DNA of 64,000 nt, taken from contig NZ_LN831776.1 in assembly GCF_000981585.1 (NCBI RefSeq), forward strand, positions 2,123,001 through 2,187,000, read 5' to 3'. Under the pieces are notes generated by a model. It was not told the origin of the DNA and searched no databases. It worked only from the letters and a program-made list of their open reading frames with translations. The position numbers and the translations under genes are program-made. This DNA comes from Paenibacillus riograndensis SBR5 (GTDB taxonomy: Bacteria > Bacillota > Bacilli > Paenibacillales > Paenibacillaceae). This document shows positions 23,671 through 32,850 of the stretch, in pieces (positions within the stretch are counted from its first letter, which is position 1; every line of letters begins with the position of its first letter).

Positions 23671-25965
23671 TCAGCGCCGCGCGGCTCTCAGACGGTAGGT
23701 GCAGCTGGCGAAATCTCCGTGCAGATCGGAAACGACAAGTCCGATACGCATCAGGCGGTCGCCGCCGTGAAGCGTGCCGCCGAATCCTTCTTGAAAGGCG
23801 GAGCCGGAGGCTCCCGCCGATGCTGAACCTTCCGCTCCGCTGTGATCCGCCGCGCCATCATCAGATGCGGCGCCTGTCTCAATCACGTAATCCAGCTCAG
23901 GGTCCAGTCCTTTAAGCGGAAGACGCGATATTGGCGCGTTAGGTTTTGCGAGCACGCGGAAATAAGCTACAAAGGCCTCTGTTTTGTCCTCGCTCACGAA
24001 CATCCAGGCTGTTTCGCCGCTCCCTTCAAAAGGGCTCAGCAGCCGGTACATATCGCCCTGCTGCACCAGTTCGCGTATTTCCTTGTACTGGGCGATCTGG
24101 CGGGCTGCCAGACGCTTTTCTGCCCCGGTGAAGGCGGTAAGGTCCAGCTCGTAGCCAAAATTGCCGCTCATCGCCACATCGCCGCGGATAGCGAGAGAGG
24201 TGATCCGTTCCACCTGATGGTTCGGTACCGCTGAGACGTGGGCGCCCATGCTGCTGGCGGGATATACCATACTGGTGCCGTATTGAATCGCCAGCCGTTC
24301 AATCGCATCGGTGTTGTCGCTGGTCCAGGTCTGAGGCATATAGAACAGCATTCCCGGGTCAAACCGGCCGCCGCCGCCGGAGCAGCTCTCGAACAGAATG
24401 TCCGGAAAACGTGAGGTCAAGCGCTCCATCAAATCATACAGGCCCAGCATATAGCGGTGGGCGGTTTCTTTTTGCCGCTCCGGGCTGGCAGAGGCGGAGG
24501 CAATCTCCGTCATATTGCGGTTCATGTCCCATTTGACATAGGTAATCGGCGCACTGGCAAAAACAGCGCTCAATGTCTCATACAGATAATCGCAGACTTC
24601 GGGACGGGAGAGATCCAGAATGAGCTGGTTGCGCGCTTCCGTACGGCGGCGTCCCGCAGCGTGCAGGCACCAGTCAGGTTGCTTACGGTACAATTCGCTC
24701 TCGGGTGACACCATCTCCGGTTCAACCCACAGTCCGAATTGAAGGCCTTCGGCGTTTACCCGGCCGGCGAGGTCAGCCAGTCCGCCGGGCAGCTTGCGCC
24801 GGTCTTCAAACCAGTCGCCCAGCGAGCTGTTGTCGCTGTCGCGTTTGCCGAACCAGCCGTCATCGAGCACGAAGAGTTCGATGCCCAGCGGCCCCGCTTC
24901 CTTGGCAATGGCTGCGATTTTGTCGGCATCAAAATCGAAATAAGTCGCTTCCCAGTTGTTGACGAGGATCGGACGGGTCTTGTCGCGGTGAACGCCGCGG
25001 CACAGCCGGGTCCGGTAAAGCCGGTGATAGGTACGCGACATGCCGCCCAGTCCTTCGCCGGAGTAGACGAGCACAGCCTCAGGAGTCTGGAAGGATTGGC
25101 CCGGCTCCAGCAGCCAGGAGAAATCGAACGGGTTAATGCCAATGCTCACGCGGGTCTGGTTAAACTGCTCGACCTCTGCAACTGCCGCAAAGCTGCCGCT
25201 GTATACAAGGCTGAAGCCATAGACATCTCCCTGGTCTTCATCCGCGCCGGGGCGGAGAAGCGCGAGAAAGGGATTGGCCTGATGACTGCTTGAGCCCCGG
25301 CGGCTCTCCAGCGAAACTGCGGCCCCGGCGCTAAGGCGGCGGCGCTGAACATGGCGCTCTCTCGCCCAGGCCCCGCTCAGGTGAAGCGTATCGTAGGCCG
25401 AATCGGCAAAATCAACCGAGGCGCTAAGTGCCTGCTCAAGCCGGAGCGGCGCCTGCCCGTTATGCTCAAACCGGACCGAGCGGGCGATGGCGCTGTGGTC
25501 AGCGAAGACTGTATACAGCAGCTTGACGGTCAGGCCGGTATAGTCGTCATTAAGGGTAAGCTCCAGCGTCTTGGCTTCGTGATCCGCTTCTGTATAGAGT
25601 GCAGGCAGTCCTTCAAGTGCAGGTTTTCCGGAAGTTATTCTGTAGCCCGCGTATTTAAGTTCGGTGGTCCGGGTGCCGTCAGCCAGCAGAACCTGATAGG
25701 CCGGCCGTCTGAAATCGCTTGTCCCGTACTGAGGGTACTCCTGAGGCAGAGCATCCAGAGAAAGGGAAGGGTTCGTCAGCAGCGGGATTGGAGAGAAAGA
25801 GGACCGTTCGCGAAGCTCCAGCACGCCAGCCAGGCTGTTGTCGTGCCGGAGGCGTGCGCCCCAGTATACATGGGAAGGGTAGCCTTCAACCAGCTGTATG
25901 ATATAGCTGGTATCTTTGGATTGAAGATGAAACAGGCCTAGCGTTTCGTCTGCGTAAATATTCAT
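23671..25965 (-). CDS. Alpha-galactosidase, glycoside hydrolase family 36
   Basis: A 764-residue cytoplasmic enzyme that removes terminal alpha-galactose from melibiose, raffinose and related oligosaccharides. The GH36 layout is complete: N-terminal beta-supersandwich, (beta/alpha)8 barrel with the nucleophile aspartate in YVKWDMNR, the conserved ESCSGGGGRFD block, and the acid/base aspartate in TWTSDNTDAIERL; then a C-terminal beta domain. No signal peptide. ATG start with AAGGAGAG. Near the C-terminus there is an Ala/Ser/Gly-rich insertion of about 25 residues that is not typical of the family. It follows a LacI regulator gene on the same strand by 91 bp, and the neighbouring ABC transporter would supply substrate. 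Confidence 0.94.
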   Translation of the reverse strand: MNIYADETLGLFHLQSKDTSYIIQLVEGYPSHVYWGARLRHDNSLAGVLELRERSSFSPIPLLTNPSLSLDALPQEYPQYGTSDFRRPAYQVLLADGTRTTELKYAGYRITSGKPALEGLPALYTEADHEAKTLELTLNDDYTGLTVKLLYTVFADHSAIARSVRFEHNGQAPLRLEQALSASVDFADSAYDTLHLSGAWARERHVQRRRLSAGAAVSLESRRGSSSHQANPFLALLRPGADEDQGDVYGFSLVYSGSFAAVAEVEQFNQTRVSIGINPFDFSWLLEPGQSFQTPEAVLVYSGEGLGGMSRTYHRLYRTRLCRGVHRDKTRPILVNNWEATYFDFDADKIAAIAKEAGPLGIELFVLDDGWFGKRDSDNSSLGDWFEDRRKLPGGLADLAGRVNAEGLQFGLWVEPEMVSPESELYRKQPDWCLHAAGRRRTEARNQLILDLSRPEVCDYLYETLSAVFASAPITYVKWDMNRNMTEIASASASPERQKETAHRYMLGLYDLMERLTSRFPDILFESCSGGGGRFDPGMLFYMPQTWTSDNTDAIERLAIQYGTSMVYPASSMGAHVSAVPNHQVERITSLAIRGDVAMSGNFGYELDLTAFTGAEKRLAARQIAQYKEIRELVQQGDMYRLLSPFEGSGETAWMFVSEDKTEAFVAYFRVLAKPNAPISRLPLKGLDPELDYVIETGAASDDGAADHSGAEGSASAGASGSAFQEGFGGTLHGGDRLMRIGLVVSDLHGDFASCTYRLRAARR

Positions 25966-26056
25966 GCGTATTACTCTCCTTGTGAATGTGATCCGGTCTC
26001 TTGGCGGGGACCGCCCTTGCTTTGGTCATGGGTGAGGTGTGCATCGCGGCGGCGGC

Positions 26057-27055
26057 TTAATCAGGTGTTCCGCCGCAGCTCTCCCTGACGATCAGCTTCG
26101 TCCCGGTGATCGTATGTGAAGGCGCTTCACGTCCTTCGAACCGCTCGACGAGCAGCTGGACCGCCGCCTTGCCCATCTGCTCGGGATAGGCGCGTACGGT
26201 TGTCAGCGGCGGTTGGACGTAGGCGGCCATCTCGATATCGTCGAAGCCGACGATGGCCATCTCCTCCGGCACCCGTACGCCTTGGCCGTGCAGGGCCCGC
26301 AGGGCGCCGACCGCCAGCGGGTCGCTGGCCGCGAAGCAGGCTGTCGGCCGTTTCGCACCGGCCAGCAGCTCGTTCATCATCCGGTAGCCGTCGGCGCTGC
26401 TCCAGCCTCCCGTCCGCACCAGCCGGTCGTCGAACCAGCCCCGCTCCAGCATGATCCGCTCAAAATGATGCGCCCGCCGCTCCCCGTCCCCTCCGCCGCC
26501 GATAAATGCGATATCGCGGTGGCCCAAAGCCATCAGGTGGCCAAGCGCCTGTTCAACGGCCTGGCGGAAATGCGTCCGCACAGAGTCATAATCCGTCTGC
26601 TCCCCATATTGGTCGACAAGCACAATCGTGCTGGGGTCAGCATGCAGGCTCTCCAGCTCCCGGGGATCAAAACCGCCTACAACAATAAGGCCGTCGCAGG
26701 CCCGAAGGGCAGGCAGCTGTCCATGCCCGCGCAGGGTTTGGCCGAGTACAATGCCCAGCTCCTCCGCGCGGAGCTCAATCCCCCGGCGAATAGAGCCGTA
26801 ATACGGGTCATCCCGTTCCTCCTCGACCGAACACCTGAGCAGGAGCGAGACGGTTTTGCCGCTGCGCTCGGTATCCCGTTTCAGCTGCTTTAACCGGGCG
26901 GGCTTGTAGCCCAGCTGCTCGGCGACGGCAAACACACGGGTCCGCGTAACCTCGCTGACGGCGAGGGAAAGGTCGTTATTTAACACTCTCGATACCGTCG
27001 CGGCCGATACGCCGGCCTCGCGGGCGATGTCTTTAATCGTTGGCAAGCCGCTCAC
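26057..27055 (-). CDS. LacI/GalR family transcriptional regulator (probable alpha-galactoside regulator)
   Basis: The N-terminus has the LacI helix-turn-helix and hinge (TIKDIAREAGVSAATVSRVL), followed by a periplasmic-binding-protein-like sugar domain (about residues 60-330; for example ELGIVLGQTLRGHG and MAIVGFDDIEMA). It probably represses the alpha-galactosidase gene downstream on the same strand and itself, with release by a galactoside. The frame opens at GTG 27055; a TTG at 27046 (giving the usual LPTIKD start) is equally plausible because AAAGG lies about ten bases before it. An imperfect palindrome sits directly upstream. The gene is GC-rich compared with its surroundings. Confidence 0.9.
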   Translation of the reverse strand: MSGLPTIKDIAREAGVSAATVSRVLNNDLSLAVSEVTRTRVFAVAEQLGYKPARLKQLKRDTERSGKTVSLLLRCSVEEERDDPYYGSIRRGIELRAEELGIVLGQTLRGHGQLPALRACDGLIVVGGFDPRELESLHADPSTIVLVDQYGEQTDYDSVRTHFRQAVEQALGHLMALGHRDIAFIGGGGDGERRAHHFERIMLERGWFDDRLVRTGGWSSADGYRMMNELLAGAKRPTACFAASDPLAVGALRALHGQGVRVPEEMAIVGFDDIEMAAYVQPPLTTVRAYPEQMGKAAVQLLVERFEGREAPSHTITGTKLIVRESCGGTPD

Positions 27056-27061
27056 GCCTTT

Positions 27062-27083
27062 TTTAGTTAATAAATTTACTAAA
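27062..27083. promoter_or_regulatory. Imperfect palindrome, candidate autoregulatory operator of the LacI gene
   Basis: TTTAGT at 27062-27067 and ACTAAA at 27078-27083 form inverted arms, with 18 of 22 positions symmetric. It lies just upstream of the regulator start, between it and the divergent histidine kinase gene. The AT-rich centre lacks the usual CG of LacI operators, so binding is uncertain. Confidence 0.35.
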
Positions 27084-27234
27084 TATCGCTTCTATCCTAC
27101 CATCCCCATTCCGTACTTTCAAGTGGTTATATTTCTGGAATGCACTCCCAAATATCGTCAACCCCGGCGGCTTCTAAACCCCGGGCAATTGTGATACCAT
27201 GTTGAATATTCATTGGAGGGCGGAGGGGACAGGC

Positions 27235-29073
27235 TTGAAATTTACAGCACTCATCCGGAGATGGTTTGGCCGGCTCCGGTTCAAAAGCAAGGTCATTGCG
27301 ATATTTCTTCCCCTGCTTATTCTTTCTCTGCTTATTCTGGGTGCCCTGTCCAGCCACTTGTTCAGCCGCTCCCTGATTGAGCGGACTACACGCAACGTAG
27401 CCGACGAATCCCAGCTGATCCTCTCCCGTACCGATTATATCCTCCGCAGCGCAGAGACTGCGGCGAATATTATGGTTACCAACATCAACCGTCTTTACGA
27501 ATCATATCCGGCCGTTCAGGCGGTTCCGCTGGAGCAGTTCCGCTTTGCCAACTTGATGCAGAGCCGCTTGTCGATCGACCTGTCGATCTTCCGGGAGGTG
27601 GATGCCGCTGTGTTCGTCGGCAAAGACGGAACCGTCTATACCTCCTATACATCCGGCGGGGAGGAAGAGGCCAAGGGCATTGCCGCAAGCGGTATGCTGA
27701 ACACGGTGAGAGAGGCCGGGAGCTACGGATACTCGCATTGGTTCGGCATGGAGAAGCGGAGTTATCTGACCTCCAATCCGGATTCTCCTGTGCTTACACT
27801 GGGGAAGATGGTCATCAATATCGATACCGGCGAGCCTTTAGGCACCCTGTTTCTGATTGTCCGGGAAGAACAGCTGTCAGCGTTTCTGCAGTCCAGCGAT
27901 CCGGCAGCCTCCAAGGCCTATTATTTCGTGGATGAACATAGGCGCGTTGTGGCTGCGGCGGATAAGAGCAGCTTGCTTCAGCCGCTGGAGCCATCGATGG
28001 CAGCCAGAATCGGGGATCGTGAGAGAGCGGACAGAGCCGCCAGCTTCTCTTACAAGGACGACGGTAATCTGGTCACGGTCAGCCGTTTCGGACGGATGGA
28101 CTGGGAGCTGATCAACGTGGTTTCGCTTAAGCTGCTCACAGCCGATGTGCAGCAGAATGTGCGGCTGACGGCGCTGGTAGGCGCTTTGTGCCTGATCTTT
28201 TCCCTGTTCGGGGCCAGCTTCCTGTCCCGGATGGTTGCCAGTCCGCTGGAGAGGCTGACCCGAGCGATGCGGCAGGTGGTCAGCGGTGATCTCCGCCCGG
28301 TCGCGGCTGCGAGAACGGAAGATGAGATCGGAACGATTGCAGAGGCGTTCAATTTCATGGTCGGCCGCGTGCGGGAGCTGCTGAAAAAGGTGACCGAGGA
28401 GCAGAAACGCAAGCGGGAGTATGAGCTCGCCCTGATCAGCGCGCAGATCAAGCCGCATTTTTTATATAACACGCTTGACACCATATATGTCCTGAACGAG
28501 CTCGACCGCAATGAAGAGGCCCGGGATACGACCAAAGCGCTGGCGGATTTTTACCGGATGGTGCTTAACAAGGGAAGGGAGCTCATCATTCTGGAGAAGG
28601 AAGCACGGATTACGGACGATTACCTGGCCATTATGCAGATCCGGTACCCGGATGTGTTCCGCTATGAGATTGACATCCCGGCTGAGCTGTCTGGCACGCC
28701 GATTCCGAAGCTGTCGCTGCAGCCGCTTGTCGAGAATGCTATTTATCACGGGTTGAAGAAAAAAGGGAGCAAGGGCTTCATCCGCATCCAGGCCTGCAGT
28801 ACCGGCGGCAAGGTGCTTGTCCAAGTGACGGACAATGGCATTGGCATGGATGAGGAGCGGATAGAGGCCATCATGTCCGGTTATTCACCGGAGGAGGAGA
28901 CCCGTTCAATCGGTACCTACAGTGTCCAGCAGCGGCTGAACTTGTACTTCGGGGAACCATATGGTTTGACTGTCCGCAGCGTTGTTGATGAAGGGACCGT
29001 GGTGGAGCTGTCATTGCCTATGCTTGGAACTGAAAAGAGGGATGAACAGGATGTACAAGGTGATGATCGTTGA
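27235..29073 (+). CDS. Sensor histidine kinase, YesM family
   Basis: A 612-residue membrane kinase: one membrane segment near the N-terminus (VIAIFLPLLILSLLILGA), an extracellular sensing region of about 250 residues, a second membrane segment (LTALVGALCLIFSLFGA), a HAMP domain, and the His_kinase fold with the phosphorylated histidine in QIKPHFLYNTLDTI, followed by an ATPase domain (TDNGIGMDEE). I use the TTG at 27235 behind GGAGGGG; an ATG at 27199 has no ribosome site. It overlaps the response regulator by 23 bp. YesM-type kinases sense extracellular sugars or the loaded binding protein, and the ABC transporter lies downstream, so it probably controls galactoside uptake. Confidence 0.92.
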   Translation: MKFTALIRRWFGRLRFKSKVIAIFLPLLILSLLILGALSSHLFSRSLIERTTRNVADESQLILSRTDYILRSAETAANIMVTNINRLYESYPAVQAVPLEQFRFANLMQSRLSIDLSIFREVDAAVFVGKDGTVYTSYTSGGEEEAKGIAASGMLNTVREAGSYGYSHWFGMEKRSYLTSNPDSPVLTLGKMVINIDTGEPLGTLFLIVREEQLSAFLQSSDPAASKAYYFVDEHRRVVAAADKSSLLQPLEPSMAARIGDRERADRAASFSYKDDGNLVTVSRFGRMDWELINVVSLKLLTADVQQNVRLTALVGALCLIFSLFGASFLSRMVASPLERLTRAMRQVVSGDLRPVAAARTEDEIGTIAEAFNFMVGRVRELLKKVTEEQKRKREYELALISAQIKPHFLYNTLDTIYVLNELDRNEEARDTTKALADFYRMVLNKGRELIILEKEARITDDYLAIMQIRYPDVFRYEIDIPAELSGTPIPKLSLQPLVENAIYHGLKKKGSKGFIRIQACSTGGKVLVQVTDNGIGMDEERIEAIMSGYSPEEETRSIGTYSVQQRLNLYFGEPYGLTVRSVVDEGTVVELSLPMLGTEKRDEQDVQGDDR

Positions 29074-30163
29074 TGACGAGCCGCTGTTCCGCGACTATCT
29101 CCGGCTTAAGATGGACTGGCAGCGGCACGGCTTCCGGGTATGCTGCGAAGCGCGTAACGGCCGGGAGGCATTGCTTGAGGCGGAGAAGCATCAGCCCCAT
29201 CTGGCGCTGGTTGATATTAACATGCCGTTTATGGACGGCATTGAGCTGGCGGTCAAGCTGAAGGAACGGTTTGAACGCGTCGTGATTGTGTTCATTTCGG
29301 GACACAACGAATTTGAGTATTTGCAAAAAGCCGTGCGGACAGGCGTACAGGATTATCTGCTCAAGCCGTTTAACGAAGAGGAGATGTCCGCTATGCTGGC
29401 CCGTATCCGGCCGAAATTGCCGCAGCTGCCCCGTGAGCGGGAGGCTGAGCAGGAAGGGGCTGAAGGGAACGGGCCGGGGGCAAGCCCCGCCGGACAAGAG
29501 GCGCCGGATCTCAGCAGCATCCGCGACGTCATTGTGCTTGGCCTCCGCATGAAAGATGCGGATATTCTGGACGAAGTCCGCAAGGCGATCCGCCAGCTCC
29601 GCGGCTGCAAGTGGGGGAGCGAATATGCGGATGCAATGATGATGGGGCTTGTCTCGCTGGTGTTAACCTTTGCGGGTGAACGGGGCTTCTCCTACAGCCG
29701 GGTGTGGGACAGCGAAGGCGACAAGTCACCTTTCGAGAGGCTAAAGGCATGCGGGTCCTGGGAGGGGGCTGAAGAGTGGCTGACCGCCTTGTACCGCAGG
29801 GTGATACAACTGACAGAAGATGTGAAGCCCACGAAGGCCTCGAATCTGTTTGCTGCGGCTATCCAATATATTGAGCAGCATTATGCGGACGCAGAGCTAT
29901 CAGCCGAACAGGTGGCAGGCGGCGTATATGTCGATCCCAGCTATTTGCGCCGTGTTTTCCGCAAGGAGTCCGGGTATTCGATTGTCGACCATATTACGCA
30001 TATCCGCATGAAAAAAGCCAGAGTGTTGCTGCTCGAAGGCAACCGCAAACTGGCCGATATTTCGGAGAGTGTCGGATATGCGGACCCGAATTATTTCAGC
30101 AAAAGCTTCAAGAAGCGCTTCGGCGTGACTCCGACAGAATACGAGCAGCTGGTCAGGAAGTAA
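29051..30163 (+). CDS. Response regulator, YesN/AraC type
   Basis: A 370-residue regulator: receiver domain with acidic pocket (MIVDDEP), phosphoacceptor aspartate in ALVDINMPFMDG and lysine in YLLKPF, a Glu/Gly/Pro-rich linker near residues 125-150, and two C-terminal AraC helix-turn-helix units (AEQVAGGVYVDPSYLRRVF, and ADISESVGYADPNYFSKSFK). ATG 29051 is chosen over longer in-frame starts because the receiver begins immediately. It overlaps the kinase gene, so the pair is translationally coupled. The expected target is the promoter of the binding-protein operon at 31.4 kb. Confidence 0.93.
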   Translation: MYKVMIVDDEPLFRDYLRLKMDWQRHGFRVCCEARNGREALLEAEKHQPHLALVDINMPFMDGIELAVKLKERFERVVIVFISGHNEFEYLQKAVRTGVQDYLLKPFNEEEMSAMLARIRPKLPQLPREREAEQEGAEGNGPGASPAGQEAPDLSSIRDVIVLGLRMKDADILDEVRKAIRQLRGCKWGSEYADAMMMGLVSLVLTFAGERGFSYSRVWDSEGDKSPFERLKACGSWEGAEEWLTALYRRVIQLTEDVKPTKASNLFAAAIQYIEQHYADAELSAEQVAGGVYVDPSYLRRVFRKESGYSIVDHITHIRMKKARVLLLEGNRKLADISESVGYADPNYFSKSFKKRFGVTPTEYEQLVRK

Positions 30164-30195
30164 CCCTGCTTCAGATGTTCCCATGTAAAATGCTG

Positions 30196-30223
30196 GCGGT
30201 TCCCGGTGGGGACCGCTTTATTT
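30196..30223 (+). terminator. Terminator of the two-component operon
   Basis: GCGGTTCCC (30196-30204) pairs with GGGGACCGC (30208-30216) with one wobble; a TTTATTT tail follows. Confidence 0.65.
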
Positions 30224-30288
30224 AAATATAAGCATTTGTATGCTTCTCGCTATAAATGATCCTTCTATTTCCCGCTGAAACGGGTACC
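30224..30288. repeat. 65-bp direct repeat, left copy
   Basis: This sequence, with the core ATAAATGATCCTTCTATTT and ending GGTACC, recurs at 31203-31267 in the same orientation with few differences. The pair brackets about 900 bp of hairpin and modular repeats. Confidence 0.85.
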
Positions 30289-30346
30289 TTTGTTTACTTC
30301 CACATGTGGATAAAAATAGGCTTAAAGTTGTAGAATAAATACTTTG

Positions 30347-30515
30347 GACGCCGAAGGCCGGTTAGCCCGGAAACAACGGTAGAAATACCGTTGTTGGAGC
30401 GGCGAAGGCCGGTTTACCCGGAAACAACGGCAGAAATACCGTTGTTGGGGCGTCGAAGACCGGTTAGCCCAGAAACAACGGCAGAAATGCCGTTGTTGGA
30501 GCGCCGAAGGCAGAG
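30347..30515. repeat. Three tandem 51-bp hairpin repeats with covarying stems
   Basis: Three units with an exact 51-bp period. Each contains a 9-bp hairpin with a GAAA loop: arms ACAACGGTA/TACCGTTGT at 30373-30394 (perfect), ACAACGGCA/TACCGTTGT at 30424-30445 (one mismatch) and ACAACGGCA/TGCCGTTGT at 30475-30496 (perfect). The first and third differ by a compensatory T-A to C-G exchange. A related unit lies at 23.3 kb. The units abut without unique spacers. Confidence 0.9.
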
Positions 30516-30565
30516 TTCTGAGGGATTAGCCGGTCTAAATATCCTAATTCCAATTAGCAAGTACT

Positions 30566-30870
30566 TACCGGTTTCTTCGCAGGTGCTAGTTGGAAAAAGG
30601 GAACTTATTTTTCCGGAAATTAAGAGATCCTGAGCTTTAAGTGGAAAAAGTAAATCTAATTGGGCTACATTTCTTGTCCAATGGCGAAATGGGCTGAATT
30701 AGTGTCCCTTTTTCCACTTCATCTGCCCGAGGGTAGGGTACTTCGGCAAATTAATGTCCCTTTTTCCACTTAAAGAGTTGCCGTAGGATTCATGGAGAGT
30801 CGTTCTCCAGGTAACGTTAGAACCAAGACGGCTGCACTGTCCCGTGGAGGACGGCACAGCCGTTTTTGCT
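30566..30870. repeat. Modular intergenic element, block 1, copy A
   Basis: A non-coding block shared with 34.87-35.1 kb and 45.62-45.9 kb. It contains two direct half-sites like AAGTGGAAAAAGGGAAC followed by two inverted ones (GTCCCTTTTTCCACTT), spaced about 50 bp, so the whole block can fold on itself. It ends with a GACGGCTG...CAGCCGTTTTT terminator-like hairpin. Confidence 0.88.
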
Positions 30871-30904
30871 CTAAGATAATTTATATGTTGTGGGGGAAGC
30901 GACA

Positions 30905-31110
30905 TCCCTCTTATTTTGCCAAAAATCTCGCTTTTTCAGCAGTTACGGATTCAGGAGCCGTTATATCGTTCGATGGAGCCTGGACTAAAGGGGAAAGGGA
31001 CAAAGAAAGGCATCTCAGTCCGTCCTGTGGAATAGACGCATCTTCTATCCATAACGGCTCTCCTGTCCGTAACGGCTGCGGATCGAACGTAAAGGAAGTC
31101 AACGATCCGT
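30905..31110. repeat. Modular intergenic element, block 2, copy A
   Basis: A non-coding block also found at 45.42-45.61 kb. Its arms are a long inverted repeat: 30937-30964 (starting CAGCAGTTACGGA) against 31051-31078 (ending CCGTAACGGCTG). No open frame with a ribosome site or family match was found inside. Confidence 0.85.
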
Positions 31111-31202
31111 CTTCAACATGACCCCGTTGATTTTGGAGTGGTTGGAAATCCCTGCGGCTGTAAGCCCCATGCTGCTATTCACCCGCCAAGGTGATTTTGT
31201 TC

Positions 31203-31267
31203 AAATATAGAAATTTATATGCTTCACGTTATAAATGATCCTTCTATTTTCCGCTGAAACAGGTACC
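31203..31267. repeat. 65-bp direct repeat, right copy
   Basis: Second copy of the repeat at 30224-30288, same orientation, with the shared core ATAAATGATCCTTCTATTT. It lies about 180 bp upstream of the binding-protein start, so it may overlap that gene's promoter region. Confidence 0.85.
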
Positions 31268-31450
31268 GCCCTTATAAGGACGGCCTAGCTGTTTCTACTT
31301 GTTTTGTCCCGTTTTTTACGGGTAAGACCCGTTTTATCCCTTAATGTTCTGGCTGGCCGGAGGCTATAATGTGAATGTGGCCGGCAGGTCACAGACTTAC
31401 GGCACACACTCGCATGAGGGGTAGCTGCACAAATGAGGGGGATATACACA

Positions 31451-32776
31451 ATGAAAATTGAGCACAAACGTTTAAGCGCACTAATGATAGCGTTTTCCAT
31501 GGTGCTGGCGCTGTCTGCCTGCGGCGGCGGCAACGGCAACACAGCCTCTGACCAAAATCAGGACCCGGCTGCGGCGGCTGACAGCGGCAAGGTCAAGCTG
31601 AAGGTATACGCCCAGCACTTTGATGAAGATACGAAAGGCCCTTTCGACTATGCAGTGGAAGAACTGAAGAAGGAAATGCCGGACGTCGAGATCGAGCTGG
31701 ATTCCGCGGTGCAGGATGGTAATCAAAAACTCAAGACTTATGCTGCCACTGGGAATATGCCTGATGTTTATTTCACCGACTGGCCGACCCTGCAGACCTT
31801 TGCCAAATCAAAAAATGTAGAGCTGCTGGACGATTATGAATCAACCGCACAGTATAAGCAAAATCTTAATCCGGGCGTGGAATCCCGCCTGATTGCCCCG
31901 GATGGACATGTGTACGCTTATCCCGATACCGGCATTGAGTTTCAGCTGATTTATTATAACAAGTCGATCTTCGACAAGGTTGGCATTGCAGTGCCGATCA
32001 AAACCATTGACGGGCTGGCTGAAGCGGCCAAAAAATTGAAAGCGGCGGGCTACATCCCGATGTCCATCTTCGGGAAGGAAAAATGGATTTCAGCCGCATT
32101 CTATAACGGTCTCGTCACTAGGGAACAGGCTGCTGGCTTTGGCGCATTGGAGGCACAGGGGGTAACGGAGCTGCCGCAGGCTTTTGTCACGGCCGCAGAG
32201 CAAATGAAGCAGCTTCAGGAAGCCGGACTGTTTGACGCCAACGCGACGAACACGAACTATGACCAGGCGTCCTCGCAGTTTTATCAGGGCAAGTCCGCGA
32301 TGTTCGTCAACGGCCAATGGGAAATCTACAGCTCGGAAGAAAAACTTGGCGACCAGGTTGACTGGATGTACTGGCCGGCCAAAGATGAAGCGACCTATGA
32401 ACAAAGCAAATATAATATCGACGGTGCGGGATCTCCGCAGGGCTACGCCGTTTCGCCCGGCAGCAAGAATAAGGAGACTGCGGTGAAGGTGGCAGCGTTC
32501 CTTGCCGCGAAATCAGCTGAATATAAATATTCGAAGCTGGGCAGCCCGATTATTTCGCCGAAGACGGACAAGCCGATTGCGGCAGACGTGCCGGTTATGA
32601 TGCAGCGGATCGCCACGGAGCTGCTGCCGAACGCCAAAGAATACGCAAAGCTGCTAAGCAATACGCAAATTCAGAATGCCATCAACGACAACACACAGAA
32701 CCTGCTGGTGGACGGTTTTGCAACCGAGAACTTTATCACGAACCTGAACCGTGCGCTGGGCAAGGAAAACCAGTAG
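31451..32776 (+). CDS. Sugar ABC transporter substrate-binding lipoprotein
   Basis: A 441-residue family 1 solute-binding protein: signal sequence with the lipobox LALSAC, then a Gly/Asn spacer and the two-lobed sugar-binding fold (GNMPDVYFTDWPTLQTF; AMFVNGQWEIYS). The ATG at 31451 follows AGGGGGA; an earlier ATG at 31433 would only lengthen the signal peptide. It is followed by two permease genes but no ATPase, the rule in this group where a shared MsmX-type ATPase drives several importers. Its position after the YesM/YesN pair and alpha-galactosidase suggests oligosaccharides with alpha-galactose as the cargo; that is inferred from neighbours. Confidence 0.92.
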   Translation: MKIEHKRLSALMIAFSMVLALSACGGGNGNTASDQNQDPAAAADSGKVKLKVYAQHFDEDTKGPFDYAVEELKKEMPDVEIELDSAVQDGNQKLKTYAATGNMPDVYFTDWPTLQTFAKSKNVELLDDYESTAQYKQNLNPGVESRLIAPDGHVYAYPDTGIEFQLIYYNKSIFDKVGIAVPIKTIDGLAEAAKKLKAAGYIPMSIFGKEKWISAAFYNGLVTREQAAGFGALEAQGVTELPQAFVTAAEQMKQLQEAGLFDANATNTNYDQASSQFYQGKSAMFVNGQWEIYSSEEKLGDQVDWMYWPAKDEATYEQSKYNIDGAGSPQGYAVSPGSKNKETAVKVAAFLAAKSAEYKYSKLGSPIISPKTDKPIAADVPVMMQRIATELLPNAKEYAKLLSNTQIQNAINDNTQNLLVDGFATENFITNLNRALGKENQ

Positions 32777-32791
32777 ACCGGAATCTGCCGG

Positions 32792-32816
32792 ACCCCTGCG
32801 GCCTTCGCCCAGGGGT
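32792..32816 (+). terminator. Intercistronic hairpin after the binding-protein gene
   Basis: ACCCCTG (32792-32798) pairs with CAGGGGT (32810-32816), without a T run. Such hairpins between binding-protein and permease genes usually protect or attenuate the transcript, so binding protein exceeds permease. Confidence 0.5.
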
Positions 32817-32850
32817 TCAGCTTTAACGGAACAAGGAGGGAAAGAACCGC

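Noticed and set aside
30347..30515. Possible CRISPR array
   Set aside because: Units are contiguous with conserved sequence throughout; there are no unique spacers and no cas genes.
30391..31121. Short open frames of 80 and 109 codons in the repeat island
   Set aside because: They lie entirely within the hairpin and modular repeats, are not conserved as frames between copies, and lack ribosome sites.
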